This document shows, one piece after another, positions 24,160-34,200 of a stretch of 64,000 nucleotides of DNA. The stretch is from Spizellomyces punctatus DAOM BR117 (Eukaryota > Chytridiomycota > Chytridiomycetes > Spizellomycetales > Spizellomycetaceae). Within the stretch, counting starts at the first letter, position 1. The number at the start of each line of letters is the position of its first letter. The stretch is from the NCBI RefSeq assembly GCF_000182565.1, contig NW_015971540.1, positions 930,476 through 994,475 of the forward strand, given 5' to 3'. Position numbers and translations under genes: made by a program. Below the pieces are notes generated by a model. The model searched no databases, was not told where the DNA came from, and saw only the letters and a program-made list of their open reading frames with translations.

Positions 24160-26783
24160 CTACGTACCAGTATCGTCACCCAAAGAGTATAGATTGTCTG
24201 CAAATTGTAATCCGATCGTCAATTGGAATCAACTGTGGTTCTAAATCTGAAGCAGACATACCGAGGGCTTCATTAATCAAATCGTGCCTGGCACTCCTAT
24301 GATCCCGTGCTTTACTATATGCCAAAAGCGCGTGTTTGTTATCACCGAGTTCCTTGTATATCTTCCCCATCAAAAGATAAACGTTGCTTTCAATGTGTGT
24401 GAATGTTTCCAAGGGGTTTAACTGCCTCAGAGCATCCTGAAGTCATCACTTTATTGTTAAGATGCTGCAGTGTTACCAGTGTCAACAGGGCGCGACATTC
24501 TTCCTTACCTCGTAGCGCTTGGAAAGAGCTAGTGCATATGCTAGTCGGAACCGGTAAAGAGCATTTTTAGGTTCAAGCGCAACAGCTGTTTCGAAACATC
24601 CTAGTGACTTGTCCTGTCCCAATTTCTGCAAGATCTGAAACGACGCTTTGACGTCAGATTCGAAGGGAACAAGCACAATCAACATTATTTTCGCTTACCG
24701 TGCCAAGATGAAAGTGTATGATGGGATTTTTAGGATTGATTGACAATGCTTTTTCGTAATGAAATTGAGAGGCTTTATAATTTTGCTGCTGATAGTATAT
24801 TTCGCCAAGTCCGAACCTACGCAACATCAACCGCGTACAGCAACTAGGAATTCAGAAGGTTTGGCAGTGTTGCTTACCATGCATTAAAAGGACGTGGGTC
24901 AATGCGAATGGCCTTTTGAAAAAAAGTCACTGCTCGGTCATAGTCCTCTTTCATTTTGTACTCGAAACCGGTAAGCGTGTATGCATATTGGAAATATGGA
25001 TTTAATTGAATCGCACGTCCGAAGCACTTGATCGCCATTTCGTGTTCCTGTCTCAAGCTGCCCAGAATGGCGGTAAGTCGCGCGAGCTATCGTACCTTCA
25101 GGTTCAGTTCTCCCACCTGTACAAATTTCCAACAATACACCTGCATGATTCATCAGTATGGATGCCGGAAAGTTATACTAACTTCGAAACTTGGTCAAGG
25201 CAGTACATACCAGGTCTGTGGTGCTAGTCGATCGGTGCTTTCCATTTCTTTTGCCAAGTAAGCCAACTCAGCCTCTTCCTTCAAATGCCATAGGCAGCTC
25301 CCAAACAGATCTAGTCCCTCTGCTCGCCAGGGCTCCAGCTCCCTGTTCCGACGAAGAGGGTCTTAGTGTTGGCGTTGTAATTTTGAAGGGAAGTCATGTA
25401 TCTTCATTACCGTGCTTCTCGAAAAAAACGTGCAGCCTAACAGAAAATCTGTTAAAGCAGCAATTCGGGCCGGATAACATCATATACCGCGAACCTCAGG
25501 ATATTTTGCCATTTCGTAATATGATCGTGCTACCTAATTTGATGTTACTGACCAAGATCGCTATTTTCTGATCACGCAAGATGAACGTACTTGCGTGAGG
25601 GCCCACCCTGTCCGCAAATGAACTTCGCCGAGACCGGAGAGGATTTTCAACGTCTCTCTGCATTCGTATCTGCAGAGGGCGCTGTATGCCTGCCCGCACC
25701 CTCTCAAATCTTCGATGACCTCATCCCCTGTTACTAGATCCCCATCACCACCGTTTTCATTGGTCTAAAAGGCGAACCAAAGATCATCCATAAAATGTCG
25801 CAAACCTTCCGCCTCTCTTTGACCGTAACTACCTCTGTGGTTTCCCGTCCACTACTTTTGGATGCCCCATCACGTAATCGTTTCCTCCTTGTCGCAGACT
25901 GCACGTGGAAAACGGCTATATGAGACAGATGCTTTGAAAACTCTCAAATGCTTGGAATTACCTTGTGTGGCTGGGATGGCAAAGCCCGACCACTTAGTCT
26001 GATACATATGATTATGCAAGATGTAATAAGTAATAGATTCTACATGTGTCCACCATAGTTAATGAGTACCTGGCTTGAAAGGCATCCCCTGCTTCCGGTG
26101 AACTGCCTGGTGTACACAATATTAGAACTATTCTCAAATTCCACGCTTCTAAACATCGTTTTAGTTGGTACCAACCTAGTTCACACAAGTTCTGATGGGC
26201 ATTCCACAGGAATGGGCACAACTCGAGCGCCTTTTTGAAAGCCTTTATCGCTTCGCCCTTTTTGCCCGCTCGTCTGCCAATATGGGTCATCGATGTGCAG
26301 CTGGCGCCAGCAACGCAAACGCCAAACAGTCAGAACTCACCTGCATATTTTGCCCAGCAGACAATATACATGCTCCAACTCAAGCTCTCCGATGGTAGAC
26401 CCTTTGCGTGGTCACATATGAGTGATCTTGTCCGCGTCTAGCACCTGTGACTGTGGTAACCAATTCTCACCGCTACTATCGATTGTCTGTATTATGTATC
26501 TGAGGGCTTGTTCTCCTTCTTGTAGCTCGTCTAAATCTATGCAGCAACGTGCGAACAGGTATTTGGACAACAGATAGTTCTGTCCTTCAAGAATGCGGTA
26601 GGCAACATGGTGCCGGTTGCTGTGAAAGTATGCTTTCGCGTGAAGGTACGTCGCTCGTGGGTTTTGCGGATAGCAGGCAACGAAGCGCTCTGCCAGAAAT
26701 ATGGCATTTTCATAGTCGTGGTGCTCTATGGACGTCTGTACTAGTTTGTCGTACAGTAACGCTTGCTGATCTGTGGCCTCCAT
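24160..26783 (-). CDS. CDC27: Anaphase-promoting complex subunit 3
   Basis: Multi-exon TPR protein. N-terminal block: YENAIFLAERFVACYPQ, YHVAYRILEG-type helices and CCIDLDELQEGEQALRYII, followed by FKKALELCPFLWNAHQNLCE. These match the APC3/CDC27 dimerisation TPRs. A disordered Ser/Arg linker occupies roughly 25200-26000. The C-terminal TPRs include KCFGRAIQLNPYFQYAYTL, YDRAVTFFQKAIRIDPRPFN, CFETAVALEPKNALYRFRLA and VYLLMGKIYKELGDNKHALL. The last exon (24160-24197) is read across a GTATGT intron to give INEALDNLYSLGDDTGT, aligning with the IKEAID-- end of human CDC27. CDC27 binds the IR tails of CDC20/CDH1 in the APC/C ubiquitin ligase. Exact boundaries of the linker exons are uncertain. Confidence 0.9.
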
Positions 26784-26993
26784 GGAGTCAAGATCGCGTC
26801 GTTAGACCTTGCAGAGATACAATATGCTGTAACTCGCTGCATTCTGAGCCTCTGGCGATTTATATTCAAGTTCTTCAAAACAACAGACAGTGTACGTTCG
26901 GTCACAAAAGTTTGCGAGCTACATTATATATACATCATGCAACATCATGCATTAGCACACGTTGGCAAAGGTCCCCATTCGGATATTTGAAGA

Positions 26994-27614
26994 TCATCGA
27001 GCACTGGCTTGCTGTAATCGCTGGACGTTAGCTACTAACCAAGCGATGATCGTTCGCATAGGTATACATACCTTCATCAGATGGTTAAATACCTTCTGTT
27101 TGAACCATTCTCGGTCGTGGGGGATGTATGACTGTGTCGTTGGATCCAAACTAAGAGGACAGTTAGTGTTCCATCTAATCCAGCAATGGGCATAAATAGA
27201 TCTTACATCAAACAGCAGATATCGCCGAACGTATCAATGTACTTTTGAAGATCGCTAATGTCATCTTTAGAAAAAAAAAACCTTGGGTCAACTAGCATGC
27301 AGGCGGCCTCAAACAACCTGTACTTACAATGGATGTTCCTCACAGATGGGTTTAGTTGCTTTAAGCGTTGCTCATACTTTGCTATGATAGCTACATTAAA
27401 ATGAGGTCAGTACAGTATAAGTTACTGTATGAGGCAGCCCAATAAGTGTACCTTCAACGGCTAGGCTCAAGGTATTGTGATCTTCCCACTGACGTGTATC
27501 CCGACGTCCTGGTTGCGCCTGTATGAGAAGGATGGTGTGCTGGGTCTGAAAAGTTGCACATCAGGCATCAGGTTTACAGATCTCTCGGTGCAAATTACTT
27601 GGCATCCTTACCAT
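26994..27614 (-). CDS. ERH: Enhancer of rudimentary homolog
   Basis: Six exons (27612-27614, 27452-27545, 27328-27390, 27264-27207, 27150-27072, 27011-26994) give exactly 104 aa, the length of animal ERH. The protein begins MTQHTILLIQAQPGRRDTRQ, with AIIAKYEQRLKQLNPSVRNI, YDISDLQKYIDTFGDICCL, DPTTQSYIPHDREWFKQKVF and a QASAR end, tracking the ERH fold throughout. ERH is a small dimeric nuclear protein bound to RNA-processing partners (in fission yeast Erh1-Mmi1, which removes meiotic transcripts). The first coding exon is just the ATG, followed at once by GTAAGG. Head-to-head with the E2 gene across 214 bp. Confidence 0.93.
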
Positions 27615-27828
27615 GGCGAGATCTCACTGGGACAGCAAGCTTCTTCCCAGGCCAAGTACGTGAGGGATCTCTAATTACTGCATGGATGGCACAGCTTTAG
27701 AAAAAGACGTGACTGTGGCCACAGCACCAACCTCCAGACTGAAGCTTCAGATTGCCTATTGCTGTCCATAATCCATTCCCATGCCCAGATCTCTTCAAGA
27801 ATCTTTAAAGAACAGTGTATAACCAGCG
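27615..27828. promoter_or_regulatory. Bidirectional promoter between ERH and the E2 gene
   Basis: A 214-bp interval between opposing start codons. No particular motif is claimed. Confidence 0.4.
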
Positions 27829-29559
27829 ATGAGTAACAGGACTCTTCTCCGAATACAAAAAGAATTGCATGACATTCAAAAGGACCCGGAGCATCAGTTT
27901 CATGTTTGGTAGGTTTTGAGCCTTTTGCTCACGCAGTGTATGTTGGGAACATCTTGATAAGCTTACTCCCAACGTTAGGTATAATGATGAAAACATCACC
28001 CATGTCCATGCCCTTATATTAGGCCCACCAAAAACCCCCTATTGGTATGTTGAACGGAAAACAGGTTTCCTGTCCTAGTTGCGCCCGAACTGACGTTATG
28101 TACAAGCTTGGGAATGTTTGTGAGTTGTGTTCCATTGACGGTCAAACGGGGTTGCACGGTTTAATGCCATGCATAGGATTTTGTGTTTAATATGGGGGAG
28201 GACTATCCGCAAGGTCCACCCAAAGGTAAGGAGCACTGTTTGATTTGACGAGCCAAAACTAGATCACCTCAGTTAATTCGAAACGGTGCACGGATTTAGT
28301 CACCGCCATGACGACTGGCTTCGGGCGTGTTAGATTCAATCCCAATATATATTCCAAGTGAGATATCTATTGATCTACGGGCACTGTAAGCTTGCACTGA
28401 CACTGGGTCGACAGCGGGAAAGTGTGTCTAAGCATCTTGGGGACCTGGTGGGATACTCTGCTGCTTTATTCTCGGTTCGCTTTGTTCTTCTAAATCAACG
28501 TGAAGGGAGGCGAGAAAGGCGGGCGAGAAGTGGAGTGCTGCTCATGGGATTCTGTCAGTCCTAATTTGTAAGGCACCATAACATGCTCATTTCCGTCGGG
28601 CAGGATCAAGCGCACGAGCTAACCTCAACTTTGAACCTTCAGCTATACAGTCCCTACTTTCTGATAAGGTTGATAAACTTATTTCCTGCGCATTAAGTGG
28701 TTCTTTCGTTGTTCATCAAGCACTTCCATCGTGCGTTAGCCATTCCACAACGAACCTGGGCACGAGCATGAGACAGATGAGACTGTAATTGAGGAATACA
28801 ATCAGAAGATAAAGCACGGTGAGAATATTTTAGGCCCACTCTGGCACATGCATAGATTGTTTACTTAAGTCAACTTCAGAAACGTTACGGGTGTCATTAT
28901 GTGATCGCCTCGAAGAGGTTAGTGCTGATTGATCCGCGAACGGCTAGCAAAGTTCTCAGATGGTGCTTTCACACAGTATCTAGGCTGGACCACCAGTAAT
29001 GATTCTAATAGGCGGGAAGGTAGCAAATCAATCAAGCGCAGCTTTTGCAACTGTCAGTCACAATCTCCGTTCATCGACATTGTGAAGAGGATGTTCCTCA
29101 TGTAGGTGTGCATCTATTTGTTTCAAGAATAAGACCTTCTGTTAACATCTTACTTAGGTACTATGACATATACCTGGTAAGTGAATTAAAGAGAACTAGC
29201 GCTCGAGATAATATCGGAATAATGTCCTGACAACACAAGGATGTGGTCGACGTTGAGTCGACAAAAGTACGAGACGGGACCGGTGAGTCTAGCCAAATCG
29301 TTATCCACATACGCCCCTTTGAAGCTGAGTGTTCTTGTTTGAACAATACTACAGCATTCAAGCTGGCCAGGTTTGAGTTTGGGAACAACTTGATGGATGG
29401 TATGTTCCATGACCCCATCTTGCGTCATCAGCAACCAACTCCATGCAATTTTTTTTAGGGCACTATCAATATTCCTCGATTCGAACGCGGTTGGAAGCGA
29501 TACAAAAAGCCTTGCTGGCAGAAACGACACAGTGGATACGGTACGCAATGATGGTTTAA
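27829..29559 (+). CDS. UBE2Z-like ubiquitin-conjugating enzyme E2
   Basis: Many small exons, one apparently 13 nt (near 28110). Reading through them: LLRIQKELHDIQKDPEHQF, ITHVHALILGPPKTPYC, LGMFDFVFNMGEDYPQGPPK, TTGFGRVRFNPNIYSNGKVC, LSILGTW, GEKWSAAHGILSVLISIQS and PFHNEPGHEHETDETVIEEY. The active-site Cys is in NGKVCLSIL (codon 28425-28427). The TPY-LGMF loop, the RFNPNIYSNG motif in place of the usual HPN, and the long C-terminal helical part (ETLRVSLCDRLEE, GHYQYSSIRTRLEAIQKAL) point to the UBE2Z class (E2 charged by UBA6 in animals). A readable stop is at 29557-29559, but splicing at 29541 into the next module is possible. Confidence 0.8.
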
Positions 29560-29709
29560 AATGACTGCTACCGAGACATACGGTTGCTCATTCGTTGCTG
29601 GTCAAAGAGAATCTCGGCAGTGGTTAACGAGCGAAACTACAACTGCAAGCAACCTGCGAAGTCAAGTGCGGAGCCATGTTATTTTGTATCCGTTATGTCT
29701 CATTCCTAA

Positions 29710-30271
29710 ATGCATGTGATACAGTTCGATCAGATAACAGCGTCGAGAGAATACGATGGTTCCATTCTGCTGGAACTTGAAGAGGACAATCCTTTCTCCT
29801 GGTCCGTGACGATTATAGGCATGCCCATGACACAGTTTGACGGCGGAATGGTGTGCACCCTGTTGAAAGACCCGCAAAGCCTGCAAATGATCTCAGTTAC
29901 CTTTTTGTAGTTTCGTGCTCAAATCGTCTTCCACGACTCATTTCCTGAGGTCGCCCCACGAATTCGCTTTGTCTGTGAAATGTTTCACCCACAAGTTACA
30001 CGAGATGGTGTTCCGTACTACCGGTATGGGAGTGTATAACTGATTTCAACAATTGTACATGCTAACCTACCATGACTGTAGTGTTCAACGACCGGAGGAT
30101 GTGCGACAGTACCTTGACGCACTGAAGAAACTGGTATCGGAAGAGCCTTTGGCAGATCCAACAACGCACCTCAACCCTAAAGCGGCCATGCTATATTGGG
30201 GAACAAAGGAGCAGCGCAGAGATTACAACAGGAACGCAAGACGAGCTGCTCAGAGAAGCGCTGAATATTAA
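29710..30271 (+). CDS. UBC-fold (E2-like) module without catalytic Cys; possibly the C-terminal half of the preceding E2
   Basis: Exons around 29710-29849, 29912-30021 and 30081-30271. The fold reads SILLELEEDNPFSWSVTIIG, MPMTQFDGGMFRAQIVFHDS, FPEVAPRIRFVCEMFHPQV, then VQRPEDVRQYLDALKKLV and LNPKAAMLYWGTKEQRRDYN. This is a clear UBC beta-sheet plus the C-terminal helix. The HPN motif is HPQ, and no Cys follows it before the terminal helices, so it should be a UEV-like pseudo-E2. The visible part lacks the usual N-terminal helix if it starts at ATG 29710. That and the tight spacing suggest it may be spliced to the E2 upstream. One gene or two cannot be settled here. Confidence 0.65.
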
Positions 30272-30446
30272 ATTACCACTAATTGCATAGTAAAGAGACG
30301 TCGCCTTTTTTTGCTGATGGTTCTTGTTACATATTTTTTCTTTCGTATACCGTCGGTCGTATGTCAGACTAGGAGAGATAAAAAGTGTACAGCAGCAGTA
30401 TTTTTGTCATCCTGGTGCCTTGTATTGCAATTCAATTCAGTTGTTT

Positions 30447-31193
30447 AGTGTAGAGGTGACAGAAACTGGCACTAGCTACTACACCAGGGAATAAACCGGC
30501 GACAACCGGTTCGGAAAAGCTACTACTAGGCAATTATACACGCAATACGTAACGGTTGGTTCTAACCGGATAATTGCCCACCACCACACGCGGTCCCTAC
30601 TAGGCCTTGATCTGGAACTCTTGATGGCATTGAAGCCAGACTCTTGCATCCAGGAGCGAATCGACTGGGCAGCATCACAAGCCAGAGGATGTTCAGTGAC
30701 AAGACTTGGAGACTAAAACTGCATGTCAGCGACAGAATGACATGAAAAGAGATGATGCCATCGGTACATACCAACCAAGCTCAACAAATGTGGCAGCATA
30801 ATAGTAGGTTTTGTTATCAGATCCGATTGGTTGCCGCTGGTTCTGATCACGGTTGCTGTCGGGCGGTCGAGGTCCTCAACACCACCACATCGGCGTTCTC
30901 ATGGTTGACCGAGTCACGATGAGGTTGCAATGTGGGTCGCTATGAGGTCGCAATGAGCGTTTGTGCAGATGCTTGCGAGTCGAGGATGGGTAAAGAGGAA
31001 AGAGGGAAAAGGCCCCCCTTTTACAGACCTTTGGCATGCGCCTCACCGCAGTTTAAAAAAAAAAAAAAAAAACATTACAATACATGCCACACCGTTTTGA
31101 GCAGTAGATGGGGGTGCTGATTATGCGATATGATTAACCGGATTGAGCCGGATAATAATGAGTCCTAGTGCCATTTTCAATCACCTCCACACT
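30447..31193 (-). mobile_element. Non-autonomous relative of the Fanzor transposon (747 bp) with omega-RNA-like right end
   Basis: Terminal inverted repeats at 30447-30475 and 31165-31193, both 29 nt, of pattern AGTGTRGAGGTGA...GGCACTAG. The repeats are imperfect but clearly paired. TA flanks both ends (30446-30447 and 31193-31194). The same outer and inner motifs (AGTGYRGAG, TGGCACTAG) bound the Fanzor element at 52007-54137. Just inside the left terminus, on the minus strand, sequence 30476-30530 is about three-quarters identical by eye to the Fanzor right end, including the CCGGTTGTCGCCGG core. So the element is oriented minus, with its left end next to the TTC21B start. It contains no nuclease frame. 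An A-tract of ~18 lies at about 31055. Confidence 0.8.
30476..30530 (-). ncRNA. Candidate omega-RNA scaffold (orphan copy)
   Basis: Read on the minus strand, this segment aligns without large gaps to the right end of the Fanzor element: AGCTTTTCCGAACCGG, TTGTCGCCGGTTTATTCCC, TGGTG and GCTAGTGCC, against AGCTTATCCGAACTGG, TTGTCGCCGGTTCAATTCC, TGGTG and GCTAGTGCC. The hairpin (GAACCGG, loop TTGTCG, CCGGTTT) is kept, with the G-U pair replaced by a Watson-Crick pair. Function is inferred; no transcript evidence exists here. Confidence 0.5.
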
Positions 31194-31286
31194 ATGCTGT
31201 GTTGTCATGTGACATGCCACGAAGCTAAGCACGCGCTTATTAGACGCACCACGTCGCAAGCACGTCCATCCACCAATTTCAACCAG

Positions 31287-34200
31287 ATGAGTGCAGACGA
31301 GGACCTTGCAGCTGTATGCATATCACAGTCACTTTTGCTCTCATTTATTTTGCTTCTTATGATGCTATACACATAGATCAACTATTTCTGTCGCAGGAAA
31401 CTATTCCATCATGCATATTCACTATGTGATGATCGCCTCAAGAGGAAAGTTGGTGATCCACTTCTTCTCTTCTGGCGGGCCGCTAGTACCGTGTTCGAAG
31501 GTAACTTTTATAAATATGATAAGCTAATCCTACATTTAACAACTCTGTTGTGCTCCCCTCAGGCCGCCCTACGGAAGCTCTTCGCGCCTTGGAAAGTGTG
31601 CAGGATAAGCGCGATTTCCTCCTAGCAGCGCCGATTGCGATGATTCATGCTCACGAGCGGTGTAAACTAGTTGGTACGCCCGTATGTCATTGTTTCACAA
31701 AGAAAGTTGGCGGTCTGTTAAGATGTAACAGACAGGGAAGCAATTCAAGAGCTTGAGGCAAAATTGACGATTGCCAGTAACTCACCGTCTCTAACCGACC
31801 GCGCTCATATACAAGCGGCAATGTTTCAATGGCACTGCGGCTTCCTTGACCTGGCCAAAGAGAACGTCAAGAAAGCGCTCGATATGAATTCCGGGTCTAC
31901 TGAGGCTTTGACGCTCATGGGATGGATCGACATGGCATCACCAAAAGATTCCGTCGCCGCGAAAGCACATACGTGGCTGGATCGTGCTTTGGAGAAGAGA
32001 CCTAAAGATTTGGAGGTACCGCGTGCAGTGAAGTGGGGTTGTTTTCCTCAATAGAACGGCTTACAGTGTATTCAAAACCGCAGGCTCTCATGGGTCGCCT
32101 GCATTACCTCCGACGACATCGTCGCCAATTAACTCCCGCTCTAGATATCACATCCCAAATCATTGTACACTATCCTGGTTTCATACCAGCTTACATCGAG
32201 CGGGTGTATGTATTGCTGGAAATGGGTGCTTGGGAACAAGTCAACGAAGCATCACAGCGGTTGGCAGGGTTGATGCCTGATAGCATAGATGCGATGATTG
32301 CCCAGTGCCTCAATCAGCTCTGCAGAGAAGGTGGATATGCAATGGCTGCATCTTACATTGCCAAGCTCAAGCAGGTGATTGATTTTGACTGATGGACGGC
32401 CAGTTGGGATGAAGTGTAATAATAATTTTTCTCAGACTCTAGATAGGCTGGAGCCTCACAATGCGCAACTGTATTATACTACTGCTCAGCCCTTTATTCG
32501 CCTGTCAAACCGCCTGGCAACGTGCGTTCTCTACCTATCATCTCCTGTCAATGGTTCATTCTAATCGGCTTGCTTGAACCTTATTACAGGGTACTGGACG
32601 GATGCACCAAGTTGCTGGAGAAAGCAATAGTTATCGAACCGGAAAATAGCGCTTATCGAACAGAGCTTGGTCATGTTCACTTGCTGTTGGGTAAGAAGAA
32701 TTGTTGCAGGTAACCTAGATATGGATGACTGAACCCAACAGAATAGAGGATTTACCGAGAGCAAGAGAAGCGTATCAACATGCTGCGTCCCTTGATCCAC
32801 ATTACGTTAAAGCTCTGGAAGGTTAGCTTCTTCTCATTAACAGTGTCCTAGGCAATTAATAAATCATGGCGATTTAGGCTTGATACGATGTCAGCTCCTC
32901 AGTGGGCACTTTGACGCTGCTGAAGAGCAACTAGAGCTGTTCAATGAATTTCAGATGGCAATGGGTAATAATGTGTTTTCATCATCACTGCTAGAACAAT
33001 GTCCGACTCACCAACCATGCAGGGAAATCTGCTGAAATGACTTATCTTTCTTCGGTTCTTGCGTGGTACAAGTACGGGGATGCCCGAAAGCGCCTACAAT
33101 ACCTCAAGGAAGCCGTTGAAATCGAACTACAGTTGATTAATGCCATGCCTCTCAGGTGAGCAAAAGATGAGGTCAGATAGTGAATTGAAGTTCCAAGTAC
33201 CTTTTTAATCCTGCTATAGTCTAGAGTACTATGTCCAGGTTAACCCGGACTTCCTCTTGGAGATGGTGAAAGACTACATGGAGCACTGTCCATCCGATCC
33301 CAAACGCGAAGGTAATCTCTTACTCAGTGTTGTCCAAGAAGGAACTTCTTACACCTCGTGATTATAGGAGAAGACGTGCATCCAATCATAAAGATTGTCC
33401 TGGACCTGTTGGAGGTCGTTTGCAAAGTGAACCCAGGCTCAGTTGAAGCTGTATATCACTTGGCCAAGGCGAAATTCCTAGCTGGGGACAAAGCTTCCGC
33501 GCAACTGGCCGCCGCAAGGTGCTTGAAGTTAGATAATACCTACCCGAAGGTGCCCATTATTCTTATTTTATGGTCAGAAAATACGCAACGGCTAATTTTC
33601 TCTGTAATTTCAGGGCTATGTCCTCATGGGCCAGATACATTTATATGATGGCCACGCAAAGCAAGCAATTCAGTTCTTGGAAATGGGATTGAGCTATAAT
33701 TTTCAAGTTCGGAATATCCCGCTTTTCCACATATTGAAGGCCCGCGTGCAGATAACGGAAGGCAATTATGATGAAGCACTTGCCACGTTGCAGACTGCCA
33801 TGAGTCTTCCCGGTATGAAGGAGCCAATGAGAGGTAAGTTCATCATATAGGAACCCTAGGAACTGGTTCGCAAACTTATTCATTGATTTGCAGAAGGAAA
33901 CCGGGTCCCGCGTATGAAGCGGCCAGATCACATCCCTTCTATACATGAGCGCATGACCTTATACCTGGAGCTTGTCGATGTGCACACGAAACTGAAGCAT
34001 GTCGTAAGTTCAAAGGTTTAGTGCTGCAACCCACAGTAATAATGAAACCGTCTTAATCCCACATAGAATGAAGCCGCAAAGGTTATGCAGGAGGCTGTGC
34101 AGGTGTTTTCGGGCATGCCTGAACAAGACCGGCTGGTAATGGCAAAGGCTGAATTGGCCCTCGCTAGGGGTGAAGTAGATGCCGCCCTCAACCAACTTGC

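Noticed and set aside
31055-31072. A-tract as evidence of a retroposed (SINE) element
   Set aside because: The surrounding unit has paired terminal inverted repeats and TA flanks, and the A-tract is internal.
30932-31120. Open frame encoding ADACESRMGKEERGKRPPF, repeated at 45609-45833
   Set aside because: It lies inside both short transposable elements, has no start context in common, and runs into an A-tract; shared because the DNA is repeated. Not annotated as a protein.
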